Positions 52,062-63,302 of a stretch of DNA of 64,000 nucleotides are shown here, in pieces. The notes below the pieces were generated by a model. The model had not been told where the DNA came from. It did not search any database and worked only from the letters and a program-made list of their open reading frames with translations. The DNA comes from Sphaerolaimus hirsutus. Its lineage: Eukaryota; Nematoda; Chromadorea; Monhysterida; Sphaerolaimidae. Positions within the stretch are counted from its first letter, which is position 1; each line of letters begins with the position of its first letter. The stretch covers positions 4,898,001 through 4,962,000 of the forward strand of contig OZ038454.1 of the NCBI GenBank assembly GCA_964036195.1, given 5' to 3'. A program made the translations under genes and the position numbers.

Positions 52062-53840
52062 TAGTGATGTAAAGGCACCGGGGCACCGGTGCCCCGGTGC
52101 TGGGCACCGAAGGGCACCAGCACCGGTGCTGGTGCGGTGCCATTGCAATCTTCAGGGGTGCCATGCCGGTGCCGGTGCCATTTTTTTCAGAATAGCACCG
52201 GTGCCGGTGCGGTGCGGTGCCATTTTTGTGCCGGTGCCAAAGGTGCTAGCACCAGGGCCAAAGTAAAAGGCACCGAAAAGGCACCGGCCAAGGCTTCATG
52301 TGCTGTGCAATTTTGTCCATAGTATGTGCTTATTCATATTTCAAAAAACAGCGATATATTTACCCAACCGTTTTTGTCTATTTTGTAAACCTCCCATCAA
52401 ATAAATATACCTACTGTGAAATCCATTATACCCGATGATACCTGATCTGATGAGCAAATCTAAAATTTTGTTGAATTTTAAATCATTTTTATATTTTATA
52501 TTTATCTTACTTGTTTGTTCAAAATTTGTTGTCAGTTTATGAGAGAGTATTAGTGATGGAATGGCGCCATGGCGCTGGCGCCATTTGAGGGCGCCAAAGG
52601 GCGCCGCGCCATGGCGCCATTGGCGCTTGGCGCCCTTTTTCTGTGGCGCCCTTGACGCCTGGCGCCCACATTCTGAAAGGCGCCATGGCGCCCTTGGCGC
52701 TTGGCGCCATTTTTCTGTGGCGCCCTTGGCGCCTGGCGCCCTGCTTTTAAAGGGCGCCAAAAAGGCGCCAGCAGGGTTTCAATGTGAGTGCTGTAAAAAT
52801 GGAAGAAAAAAGAGAAAAACGCATTCATGGATGATCTGAATTCGCCAGAAATATGGACGAAGTGGTGTGAGTGGGTATAAATCTTTTGTGCAACGGTTCA
52901 TCAGACGAGAATGATGGAACGTTGAACTTGCAAAATCATAAATCAACGGCTTCAATTCGTTGCAATTCCGTTTTTTTGTCCATTTCGAGGAAACATTGAT
53001 CGGAAAAGTCAATTTGAAGTGAATGGATTGTTGTCAAATGACAATATCCATTGTGTTTGAATTGTCATGTGAGTTTTACTCGAATTTTTTTGTTACTAGT
53101 GTTGTCTTTGTTCATTACACCCTGGAGAACGCAAATTAAGTAGTGAATGCATGTACTAGGGCGCTGTAGAAACACTTTTAGCACACGCAGGGTGTTGTAT
53201 GCACTTATTTATCCTGGCGCCCTTGGCGCCTGGCGCCCTATATATCAAATGGCGCCATGGCGCCCTTGGCGCCTGGCGCCCTTTTTCTGTGGCGCCCTTG
53301 GCGCTTGGCGCCCACTTTCTGAATGGCGCCGTGGCGCCATTGGCGCCTGGCGCCTTTTTTTCTGGCGCTTTTCCATCACTAGAGAGTATAGTTCCATTCT
53401 CTGTACAGCAACGACTCCGATCAGTAGACAATAGTGGCTATGGACATTGCAGTGAATTAAATATTTTATCTTTCATTTGTAATCAGTGTAATTGCTTCAT
53501 AAAAGTGATTGCCACATCATTCTGATCATTTTAAGTGCTCAACCATCAAAATCGGTTGAAAATTCATGGAAATATGCACTTCCAAAGGTGAGACCACTGA
53601 GAAACTGCCCGATATTTACTTCAGAAATTCCAGCCCGGTGCGGTGCCTTTCGGTGCTAGCACCGGCAACCCGCCGGTGCCCTTCGGTGCCGGTGCCATTT
53701 TTTCCAAAAGGCACCGGTGCCGGTGCGGTGCGGTGCCATTTTCTGGCCGGTGCCCCAAGGTGCCAGGTGCCCTTTTCATGCGTCGGCAAAGGTGCCGGTG
53801 CGGTGCGGTGCCATTTTTCCCGGTGCCTTTAACATCACTA
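52062..53840. mobile_element. hAT-type element with CACCGGTGCC interior (family E)
   Basis: It starts TAGTGATGTAAAGGCACCG and ends CGGTGCCTTTAACATCACTA. A perfect 8-bp duplication CTGATAAG flanks it (52,054-52,061 and 53,841-53,848). CACCGGTGCC-type palindromic words fill both ends. A family B element is nested at 52,551-53,381. Confidence 0.87.
52551..53381. mobile_element. hAT-type element with GGCGCC interior (family B), nested
   Basis: It starts TAGTGATGGAATGGCGCC and ends GGCGCTTTTCCATCACTA. A perfect 8-bp duplication GAGAGTAT (52,543-52,550 and 53,382-53,389) flanks it. The centre (about 52,790-53,200) is not repetitive. Confidence 0.87.
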
Positions 53841-53848
53841 CTGATAAG

Positions 53849-54639
53849 TTCATTATTTTCGTGTCTTCGAGCTTTTTATTGAAAATTAATGTAAATACGT
53901 ACAATACTCAATTTTTTTTGCAAAAATTTATCATGTAGCAGATGTTAAATTCTAATTTGAATGAAAAAGGCTGGATGAAAAATGGTCCATCGACAAATCA
54001 ATTTCACGTTGACACCTAAAATCGATTTGTAAGTGATCATTGCATGCAATGACCGACGACAAATTGATTGATTTGTACTAATATTTAGAAGTATTTTATG
54101 TCTTTAATATCTAGATATACAATAATTCAATACCATTTTGAAGAGCATCTTTGTGTAACTACTTACCCTTTCAGGCGGAGCGCAATCATCATAAAATTTC
54201 TCCACACTGCACACCTCCACGTAGAGGTTCCCCTGGGGCAGTCCCGGACCCTGTAAAGTGCCCGGTGAAGTGTCAAATGGCAAACACGCTTAACATTTTA
54301 CACGACTTTTGACACTTTGCATGACATTTGACATTTTACAGGGCATTTTACATGGTCTGGGACTGGCACCGTGTCTCCATCCAGGGCGACAACATCGGCT
54401 ATTATGGTGCCGAATGGTGTCAAATGCGGTCTGCACCATCTGCAGTTGTAAAGTTTTTGCGATTTGGTGAAGCAGCAATTGACACCTTTTGATGGGTCAA
54501 AACCGGACGCAAACACGTGCCAGCCGCCCGTCTGTCTCCACTGGGGAAGCGTTCTGCAGCTGTCCACCCACTCGCACTTCTGCAAATGTGAAATCGCATT
54601 TCGGGACAAAAAAACACAGATCATTTGAGTACTCCAAAC
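53849..54639. other. No gene recognised
   Basis: A CATTTGACACTTTACA-type short inverted cluster lies near 54,255-54,350. ORFs of up to 124 codons show no recognisable domain. Confidence 0.35.
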
Positions 54640-55051
54640 TAGTGATGGAAAGAACCACAAAAAGGGCGCCAAGCGCTAATATGGCACCATGGCGCCATTC
54701 GGAAATTGGGCGCCAGGCGCCAAGGGCGCCACAGTAAAGAGGCGCCATGGCGTTATTCGGAAAGCCAGGGACTAAATTTAATTCTCGCATAATCCACCCT
54801 ACGTGCACATAATGCACCCAAAATCGGGCAGAGGCCCTACATATTGATTACGGTTGCCCAGCGTGCACGCGACTCACGCAAACGCAATGCAATTGCGTGT
54901 CGGGAGACCGCGTTCATGGCGCTTTTCATGAGCATGGCGCTAAGCGCCAATGGCGCCACAGAAAGATAGCGTAGACCGCCAAAATCGTCATGGCATCTTT
55001 TTCTTTGGCGCTAGCGCCAAACGCCAGCGCCATGGCGCTTTTACATCACTA
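54640..55051. mobile_element. Family B remnant with mismatched flanks
   Basis: It starts TAGTGATGGAAAG and ends TTACATCACTA, but the octamers CTCCAAAC and GTCTAGTC differ. It is probably two elements joined by deletion or an inserted piece; CAGGGACTA at 54,766 and TAGTCCCTG ending at 55,063 form a second inverted pair. Confidence 0.5.
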
Positions 55052-56262
55052 GTCTAGTCCCTGCCTGTGTTTACAATCTATTGTAGAGCGGGAATGTCCA
55101 ATAATATGCCATTCTCTTAATTCTAGATGTGTGATGGTAGAATACGATGGGTGGCAGGTTTAGATGTGTAATGGGTTTAGATGTGTACTAGGCCTCAGTC
55201 ATCAGATCATCATTGCTAAAACCAGATGATACAAGCACCTTATAAATATATAATGTCCCTGAAATCAAATTGTAGCCATGGACTTTCCTAAATTGATAAG
55301 AAGCTTTAATAATTCATCTGCCGCACTAATCAATAATAAAACCAAAGTTGTCTGGGTGCCCTGCAGCTCCATTTTAATCCTAACCCAATTTATTTGTCAA
55401 CTGTATCTATGATTAACGTGTTTTGGCACACAGCCAGCTTTTTTTTGGAGGAACACATTCTATTGAAAATAGGCATTTTATTTATTTCATCAAGTTTGAA
55501 AATGACAAAAACTATAAATACCTTCAACTAGAGTGGTGTGGTACCTTTTATTGGAGGTGTGTTTACAATTGGAGTAAGTACGGTAAGTAACAACTAACAT
55601 CAAAGCAATTTTTGGCACTTTGGAGTTTGCGGCAGTTTGGCTCAAAAGTTGACTTATCAAATGAGCTCATAGCTTCGCCCCTTGGACATGTGATTTCATG
55701 CGTATTGGTCTGGATTTGCGGTGGACTGGTGTATGCTGGAATCAGTAATCTGCGCCGTGTGCCAGCAACGGTAAGTCTGTCTGCACTGTACCACAAAATT
55801 CCAAAGTAAGCCAGGGCGATGATCATCTTCGATGTATCCATCATTGAACCTATCTGTGTTTGAATTGTCTACATAAAAATACTTGTGATAATTGGATTGA
55901 ACTTTGTATTCAAATATTCAAAAACTGCCTTGTAAAATCAAAAATACCAAAAATTTGTGATTCGGTAACCGCAGTTCGGTTCGGTTCGGTTCGGGGTCCC
56001 AACCGTAATACCGTAAAAAATTGACATTTTGATGACATGTCAATTTCCTTTTCCAGTAGTGTGGTGCTATTTGTTTAAGTTTTGATACTTTCCAAACCAA
56101 TGAGGCCGCATTCTATTTTTTCCCCGGAACTTCGGTCCAGTTCATTATACCCCAAACACACATTCACTGAATATATTTTTATATGCGGATCTTATGCATT
56201 TAAAGACACCGTGATAATTCCCTGTTTCCATACCCGGTTTTGTTATATATTCATCATATTTA
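55052..56262. other. No supported gene; possible short exon near 55,612-55,789
   Basis: On the plus strand an open stretch with a hydrophobic run (HVISCVLVWICGGLVYAGI) ends at a good donor CAACG|GTAAGT (55,769-55,775). A 93-codon ORF overlaps it on the minus strand. Neither resembles a known family, so both are left unassigned. A short GGTTC run lies near 55,975. Confidence 0.3.
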
Positions 56263-57270
56263 CCGTATTTCTTCTAATAGAGGGCGTCCCAATGGAAAGT
56301 ACACTATTTCAACTTACCTAATTTGGGCCATGAAATAAATAGAATGGCGGTCTCCAATAGAAGGTACCCAAAGTGCTGGAATTGTGCCAAATGCATGAAA
56401 AATAAAAAAACATCAGCGGACACTGCTGTGATTTACAGAGTTGCGAAAGCGTATTTACGCTTACCCGAAATACCCGGGTAAATGGGTATTTATACTTACG
56501 CTTACGCTTACGCTTTCATAAAATACCTGTACGCTTTATTACGCTTTCCCAGCCAATTTACCCGGATACCAAAAGCGTAAAAAACTTTTCACATGGTCCA
56601 GTTTTACGCTTTTGAAAAAGCATAAAACTACAAAAACGAAATTGAACGACAACGCGTACCACAAAAAAATTACCGCGTGTGTGCAGTAAAACACTGAAGA
56701 TAGCGGCACATGTACAAGTTGTGTCGAAATACAAATGTGTGGTAAAAATTGTATCGCCTTGCAATATTGTGGCTTCAGATTAGGAATTTTGGGGGTGCAA
56801 ATGGATTCCGACAACGATGTTGTCGCCGTCGACAGCACCAACTTTGAGTTACAAGGTGAGGAGGAATTGAGTGTCGCTGTCCATAAATTGCCATCTACAT
56901 CAAAGAGCAGACTACCAAGTGGGAAAAATGTCGCTGAGAGCTTGATTGTGAAAGTATTCACTTTACAAAAATGAACAGAATCTGTGATGCATTGATCTAA
57001 ATGTGAAAGCAAGGGTATTTTCCGATGCTCAATAGCAAGAGCGCTCTCGCAAACAATTTTTACGCTTACGCTTTTTTTTACGCTTTCATAGGTATTTTAA
57101 AAATACCTTACGCTTACAGTATCCATACTCAAAATTTGGAAAGTGTATTTATGCTTACGTTTACGCTTTCCAAAAATACCGGTATTTTAACAACTCTGGT
57201 GATTTAGTGGCTTTGGTCCATTGATTTGGTGCTATAAAATCAAATGTTTAATGAACTGTTGTGAGCAAAA
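56263..57270. mobile_element. Family H element (copy 2) split by a family C element
   Basis: It starts at TA then CCGTATTTCTTCTAATAGAGGGCG. After the insertion the text GTGGCTTTGGTCCATTGATTT resumes exactly as in copy 1 near 48,998. The right end is lost. Confidence 0.65.
56436..57198. mobile_element. hAT-type MITE (family C, copy 3)
   Basis: It starts CAGAGTTGCG and ends CAACTCTG, with a perfect 8-bp duplication GTGATTTA (56,428-56,435 and 57,199-57,206). AAGCGTAAATACC arrays lie at both ends, and a non-repetitive middle (about 56,650-57,040) contains a 79-codon ORF with no recognisable domain. Confidence 0.87.
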
Positions 57271-58900
57271 GTGGGTGTCCAAAAATTGTAAAATTTCTAA
57301 AAATTTCTAACGTAAATGTGTATACCGGTCATCTAGTGAATTTATGTAGAGGGTTGTTTACACTTCCGAGCTTATAGTAATCAAAACATTTCAGTTCTAC
57401 TTCGACGTTGGGCGATTTGGTGGGCGAACGTGGCGTTGACGTTTTTGGCGACGTTGCTGCGCTACATTGGCAACGTGTATTTCCGTTTTTCTGGTGCCCC
57501 ATTGTGTTATGTATGTCCATTTGGCCAAGGAAAGGATTGGAGGTATTGAGGATCTGACACAAAGTTGACGCTGTGACGTAAATAGTTGTTTTTTTCAATG
57601 TCTAGATTTTTTTTTCTCCACTAGAAAGTATTTTCTTAGAGTAAAGAAGTGAGACAAGTGAGATGGCAACAATTTTATTTGTGGCAAATTGACTAAAAAG
57701 TAATTTTATAATTTTACTTGCGGTTTAGATTGCATTATAAAGTTTTGATCTTTTCTTTAAGCAAAAAAGGAGTGACACTGTTGTTACGCGTCGTAGTGCG
57801 TGAATGGTCAGTGATGGCTGAGGACACATAGGTTGATGCTTGACTTTAACTTTCACTGCAATTTTGGAAGTGGGGGCCGTGGCTATTGGTCTAGTATGCA
57901 CTGTGCATTTCTGCATTTCCGATTGAGAGACAAAAGTTTATTTTCAAGCGATTTTACAAAAGTACACTGGAATACAGTGGTGTGATGATGATTGGTGTTG
58001 AGATGAGAGGTAATTAAAAGAATTGAGTCTAACTCGACAAACATGATTTCATGTTTAAATACCTACTCCCTTGGCTTGCTGTGAGAGCAGCCCAGTCCGC
58101 CAATCTCATCGAAACAAGCACCCATACAGTGACAAGTGTACTTATCTTTAGATTGGACAGTTCGGTATTTTCGGGGTGTGGTTTCTGTGCAGTGCGTATG
58201 GGACCAAAAGCCATGGTTAACTAACTAAAATTCTGGTAGCAGAATGAGTGGTGTAGCAGCGAAAGTGGTCATTTTCTGGAGATAAGTGTCTTTGGTGGTC
58301 AGTGGCTGTTGCGTTTCGGCATGTGACAATGGATTCACTTATGTATTTCGTTCAATTCAATTTCGAACTTCTAAAGTCATGCAATCTAAACATGCGTTTA
58401 AGTTCTAAAAAGATTGAAGTTGTCAAGTTTCCGGTTGCCAATCATTTGTGTTCGTATTTTGCGTCATACTGATTTAACATTCATTTTAACTTTAGGTTTG
58501 GTAGGGAATAGGTAAAGGGAATAGGTAAAGGATTATGTTAATTTTTGTCTGATTTTTTAGTTTTGCAACTTCGCTATTTTTTATCTACCTAATCCTAGAT
58601 CGTTTTTGAGTATTTCCTTTTTCCTAAACTGATAACTTGACATTCGGATATTTAGGAATTTATGCAAATTTTGTGATTGATCTTTATTATACAAAGAGAT
58701 GAAATAATAAGCCGCTTGGTTTTCCTGTTTTTTCCCCGAATATTTTGATAAGTGTAAAGGTGATTTGATTTGAGTGTGAATTTTATCACTCTGGTGGAAT
58801 TTCAGCTAAGCGTCTTTAAAACGGTACCGTAATTTTATTTTTCCTTGACAGTCAGTGTGAAAGTTAATTCTATTCGCCTTACCGGTATCCTAATCTCATC
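57271..58900. other. Low-repeat region, no gene recognised
   Basis: Only short ORFs on both strands occur (for example minus 57,329-57,598 and 58,029-58,214), without family features. Confidence 0.35.
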
Positions 58901-59107
58901 ATGGATTATCCCCCTTACGACATTTTGTCATTGTGCATTAATAATATGTGTGCGTCTTACGTTTTGGATATCAATGTTGTGTTCGTTTACTATACGCTCT
59001 TTTTGCTAATGGGATTGTTGTTCGCGTGCCTATTTGTTTCGCTTATCGCCGTGTGTTTTCCCGTTCGTGGTGGTGGTTTTGGATTTTCGGTAGAATTCGC
59101 TGAGTAA
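58901..59107 (+). CDS. Small predicted membrane protein, unknown
   Basis: A 68-codon ORF starts at an ATG and holds one long hydrophobic segment, FVYYTLFLLMGLLFACLFVS, followed by a glycine-rich end. It lies in a low-repeat stretch 300 bp upstream of a TATA box. No homologue is recognised and chance cannot be excluded. Confidence 0.25.
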   Translation: MDYPPYDILSLCINNMCASYVLDINVVFVYYTLFLLMGLLFACLFVSLIAVCFPVRGGGFGFSVEFAE

Positions 59108-59413
59108 TTTTTGAATCGCCCGCCATTTTTTCGCGCTAAACCAAGTTTTTATAGTATCTCCTGTGTTTTTCCTTTTCTTTTCATTCTTCTCGCATTCGTT
59201 CATTTTCTATTTTTGTACTCATTCCCATCCATTTTTGTGCGTGAATTCTTTGTGTTTTTGTGTGCCTTGATCGACATATCCTGTAAACCGACGCCATGAA
59301 TAATTTTAGGTATGCCCATTTTCAAATTCCGCGTGTCCGTCAAATCGGCTGTAAGCATGCTTCTTGTGGTATGTGGAAGTGCTGTCTGGACTTGGCTTAT
59401 GTTGTTGCATATA

Positions 59414-59600
59414 AAAGCGTACCGTAATTTAGAGTAGGGGTGATTCAGTCGAATTGCTTCGGTTTTATTTCTTGGAGTATTTTCGAAGGTTTTGTGCCGC
59501 TGGTTAGAAACTCGCTCTCAGTGTGTTCCCTGTGTTTTATTTGAATGTGTGAATTCTGAGTCTAAAAATCGCCTAAAATAAAAACTCTTCTAAAAAAACT
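59414..59600 (+). promoter_or_regulatory. Candidate TATA/initiator promoter and nearby AATAAA
   Basis: TATAAAAG at 59,414-59,421 is followed about 35 bp later by TCAGTCG, an initiator of the arthropod TCAGT type. An AATAAA lies at about 59,577. This spacing is typical of a solo or decayed LTR, but LTR ends could not be defined. Confidence 0.35.
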
Positions 59601-59894
59601 TTGGACCCCTTGGTGTAAATTAGACATTCAATTAATTGCTAGCGCGTTGATAAAAACGCCATTCACTAAATGCTAACTTAATTGACGTAGCGTACACCTG
59701 TGAAATTCACTCCGGTGGATTCACCATTGTGCGTTGCAAATTCAATCGGTAGTCGTTTTTCCGTTGCCTTACTTTGTCACTCATCCAATGAGTAGGTGTG
59801 AGATCGGTAAAACTTGGCAGTGTGCCATAGTGGAATTTGGTTGAGTAAAAAGCAGCCGGTGAAAATTCATGACACTGTACTTATCAACATATGA

Positions 59895-60701
59895 ACTGAT
59901 CTGACGTAACACTTTGTAAAACCTTGGCAGAACTTGAAAAAGGTTGGCTGAATAGTTGACGAAAAAAATAAAAGGGAGGTCTCCAATAGGAGGTCTCCAA
60001 TAGAAGGGTGTCTCAAATAGAAGGGCAGGTGAGGAGTTTATTTCCAAAACCCGTTATCTCCACGTTTCTCAATGTTGTCAAAATTGCATTTGAAACTTTG
60101 ACATCGGCCCGAGCCAGCATGCTTTGAGTGACAATGCTTGCCAAAAACTTTTCGAAAAGGTCATGAATTTCTCTACATTTTCCATATGTACAACCCTCTG
60201 GCTGGCAAACATGGTTAAAGTTATGGCCACTTGTTTGACATCACATCAACAACGTACATAGAGATTTGCTCATTAACGGGTTTCGAGTGCAAAATGCATT
60301 TTTGTATGGGGATTGCGCTCCCTCCCTACTAAATTTGTAACGGGTTTCGGATGCAAACTTTTTGTCTGTGCAGATAACGGGTTTCGGGTGCAAAAAGCGA
60401 TAGATTTTTTTTGGAGATAACGGGTTTCGAGTGCAAATTCACCTATTTCGGGCTGGAGATAATGGGGTTCGGATGCAACATTCCTTTTTTTTAAATCGGT
60501 ATCTCTGTATCTTGGGAACGGCATGAGATATTGAGATGATTTTTTTTCTATCAAGAACAAAAAGATATATACCTATACGTCAGATCCGCACTTAACTCAA
60601 TTTTTCTCACTTTGGTCCTTAACGGGTTACGGAACCAAACGCCTCAGGTAAAAAAGTTGGCGAAAAAATAGAAGGGCGCCCTTCTATTAGAAGAAATACG
60701 G
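59895..60701. mobile_element. Family H remnant (copy 3), rearranged
   Basis: ACCTTGGCAGAACTTGAAAA and CTCCAATAGAAGG words match copy 1. The right end CCCTTCTATTAGAAGAAATACGG borders TA at 60,702. About 600 bp of other sequence, including the TAACGGGTTTCG repeats, lies between. Confidence 0.5.
60274..60640. repeat. Irregularly spaced TAACGGGTTTCGRRTGCAAA repeats
   Basis: Copies start at 60,274, 60,338, 60,375, 60,418 and 60,460, with a degenerate one near 60,620. Spacing is 64, 37, 43, 42 and 160 bp, and the intervening sequences are unlike each other. Confidence 0.6.
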
Positions 60702-60773
60702 TACTAACCTCAGTATTTAGCGGCGGGTTTTCAAATAAAATATATAGCAAATGTCGAAGATCAAAAATGTCCC

Positions 60774-60952
60774 AGTGCCAGTTCCGCTAGTGGAAAAATG
60801 ACAGCGCAAATCGCAAAAGCGAAGTGAGTTGCAAGTAAATTGGGAAAAGCGAAGTAAAATGAGAAGTTACATGGCCTTCGTTGACAAATTGAGTTGCCAT
60901 TTCACTAGGCTTTTGCTGTTTGCGCTTTCACTTCTCTACTTACGGCACTGGC
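60774..60952. repeat. Foldback palindrome related to 37,212-37,435
   Basis: The ends AGTGCCAGTTCCG and a degenerate CGGCACTGGC frame AAAGCGAAGTG and CACTTCTC words. Confidence 0.5.
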
Positions 60953-60975
60953 CACCGGTTGTCGTTGCGGAATTA

Positions 60976-61384
60976 CCGCAAATCCTTGAATAAAACCCCC
61001 TCGAATAACTCCCCCTTGAATCACCCCCCCCCCCATGTTGGCGAGGTAAGGAAAAAATACCCCCCCCCCTTGAATAACTCCCACCTCTTGGATAACTCCA
61101 CCCATGGATGAAAAGGTACAATACAAAAATACAAAAAAAATTGCTTACGGCAGCGACAGCAAAAAAATGATGTCTACGCAGTGTATACACATCGTTTTGT
61201 CATTGTTGTACAGTTAAACTGAATTAAATGAGTTGACAGACTGCATCTTTACAATGAATTAAGTCCAAGTTTTCTGAGGAAAAAATAACTCCACTCGAAT
61301 ACCCCCCCCCCATTGAATAACTCACCCCTCAAAAACTTCTGACGAGAAAATAACTCCCCTAGGGTCTTATTCGATGATTTGGGG
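60976..61384. mobile_element. TA-flanked MITE (family I, copy 2), uninserted
   Basis: It has the same ends and text as 47,744-48,423 but lacks the family G insertion, so it serves as the empty-site reference. The next 130 bp match 48,424-48,553. Confidence 0.65.
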
Positions 61385-61514
61385 TACTTCTTAGATTTGA
61401 AGGAAATAAATATTTTAAAGTGAGTTCAGCGTTAAATACTCCGCATCAAATTACTGCTGGTGCTGGGTAATGATGACAACGCTCCATAAAAAGGGCGCCA
61501 AACGCCAGTTCGAT

Positions 61515-62978
61515 TGTAGGTAGAAATATGGCTAACTAATCATGCGTAAAAACGTAACGACAATTTTGCGCAGACACTCCGACGACTCGAGAACGACCAT
61601 GTGCGACCGAATGACGACCCGCGGTGCACAGGGAAGTCACAGTGAACGTGCGGTTCGCTGTGCACTGCAAATCCGCCAACGAAGCCGCAGCCCCAGGACG
61701 GTACGCCCGAATGGACACTGCTGCGGCCATGAATTTATTAATTAATTTCTTTTCCGTTAATTACGTAATTAATTCCCGTGTGATGATAATTTTTCATTTC
61801 ATGTTTCGTTAATTAAGCTAATTAGGATACCCGCACTGTTAGTTAATTAAGTGACTACTTCCGTTTTTTCTTTTTTGCATTTCCCAACATGTACTTTCGA
61901 ATGTTATAATTTTTAGGTTTTATCAAGTTTACATTTTTGGTCAAAAGGGTGCAGTGTCTGGGAATGGGTTAGAAAGATTTTAATGTTTCTAGTTAAGCTA
62001 ACAGGTGTTGACTCTGTTAAATGCTTAGACGCCCCGATAGATAACATTCAGAAAATTCCCCGACCAAGTGCTTTTTACTTAGGACTAGGTAATGGGTGGA
62101 AAAGTGGCAAACGGCAATTATTGTCGGCATGCGACTGCAAGACACATGCAGAGCACAGTTTATAGTGAAGAGCACAGTAGTGCCAATTAATTATTCCCAT
62201 CACCCAGGGTGATTGGTGAACTCACAAGTGCTAGTGTTTTGTGGCGTGTGTTTAGTCCCAAAGTTCCAACCCTTACCCGGCAATGCAATAACCTTGAACA
62301 AACCCCGCAAATGAGCGTTTCTTTCTGTGGCCTTGGTCGGGCGCGCTATAAAAATATTTTCACCTAAAGGGGCGCAGGTTGATAACACGTGTCACACCAC
62401 CTGCTCTAATTTGTACCGTAACCTCTGAATAGAACCCAGTTTATGACACTCACCTTTGAGATGAATTGCATTTTAATTACGTCAGTGATAACCATAGTTA
62501 CTTTACGCTTGATTTAAACTACGTTTGCACCCGTTCGTTTAATTAGTTATTTTTCCCGCATTGAATTAATTTACTGTGCCTCGTACGCTATGTTTAGGGT
62601 TTTCCAGTGATCATTGAATTTGCCTTATTAATTCGCTTATTACGGTTAATTGTTGTGTCTCTGATCTAGTATTCATTTCGCTTATGGTAGGTTTTTGGTG
62701 ATTATAAAACGCGCTGATTTTACATTTTTTCACCCACTAGAGGCTATACGACTCACTTGAGCTATTGTGAAATTGACTCTGACTATATCGCTAAATAAAG
62801 TTCCCGTGAACCCAACTTGGTCCCCCTGAAGCATACTAACTGCTTGAATTTTAATCTGAATTTTATTAAATTTCGGCTTTTCATTAATTACGGCCTTTAA
62901 CAATTAATCGAAGTAAACCGCCGGCAGCAGCTAAGAAAGAGATTGGTAAGTTGCCGTGTCCGTCCTCAGGAACTGTCA
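61515..62978 (+). repeat. 5' LTR of a second Gypsy-class copy (plus strand)
   Basis: The LTR starts TGTAGG, ends CTGTCA and is 1,464 bp long. TATAAAAAT lies at 62,347 and AATAAA at 62,794-62,799. It is clearly homologous to the LTRs at 6,234 and 34,615 but differs at many sites. Confidence 0.93.
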
Positions 62979-63302
62979 GGACCCCAAGGGGTACTGGCGC
63001 CGTTCCTGATTTGCGTGTAAACATCCCCGTACCATAAAACCAATTAATTATTTAATTAAGCACGCAAGTGGAAGCGCAAAGGGACCGGAATTTGCAATTC
63101 TCTGCCGCGGCAAAATTCGACGAGTGGCGTATTTATGTGGTAAAAACGGAAAATAGTAAAATAGATAAAAACGTAAAATATCTGACAACTGGTAGCGTAG
63201 CGAGTGGTTTCCTAAGCAAGCCATAAAGTTTTCTGTCTGGGGCGCCTGATCAACGCCTCTACAAAAAACGGCTTCACGGATAACGAGTCACCCCAAAGGG
63301 AA
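62979..63302 (+). other. Leader of the second Gypsy-class copy
   Basis: It begins GGACCCCAAGGGGTAC as in copy 1. The first 200 bp are clearly diverged from copy 1, with indels. From about 63,175 onward the two copies become almost identical. Confidence 0.7.

Noticed and set aside
54766-55063. Separate hAT element with CAGGGACTA ends
   Set aside because: The ends are complementary, but the flanking octamers CGGAAAGC and CCTGTGTT do not match and the pair crosses a family B end. It is kept only as a remark.
60274-60640. CRISPR-like repeat/spacer array
   Set aside because: The repeats are degenerate, spacing is irregular, the DNA is clearly eukaryotic and no cas genes are present.
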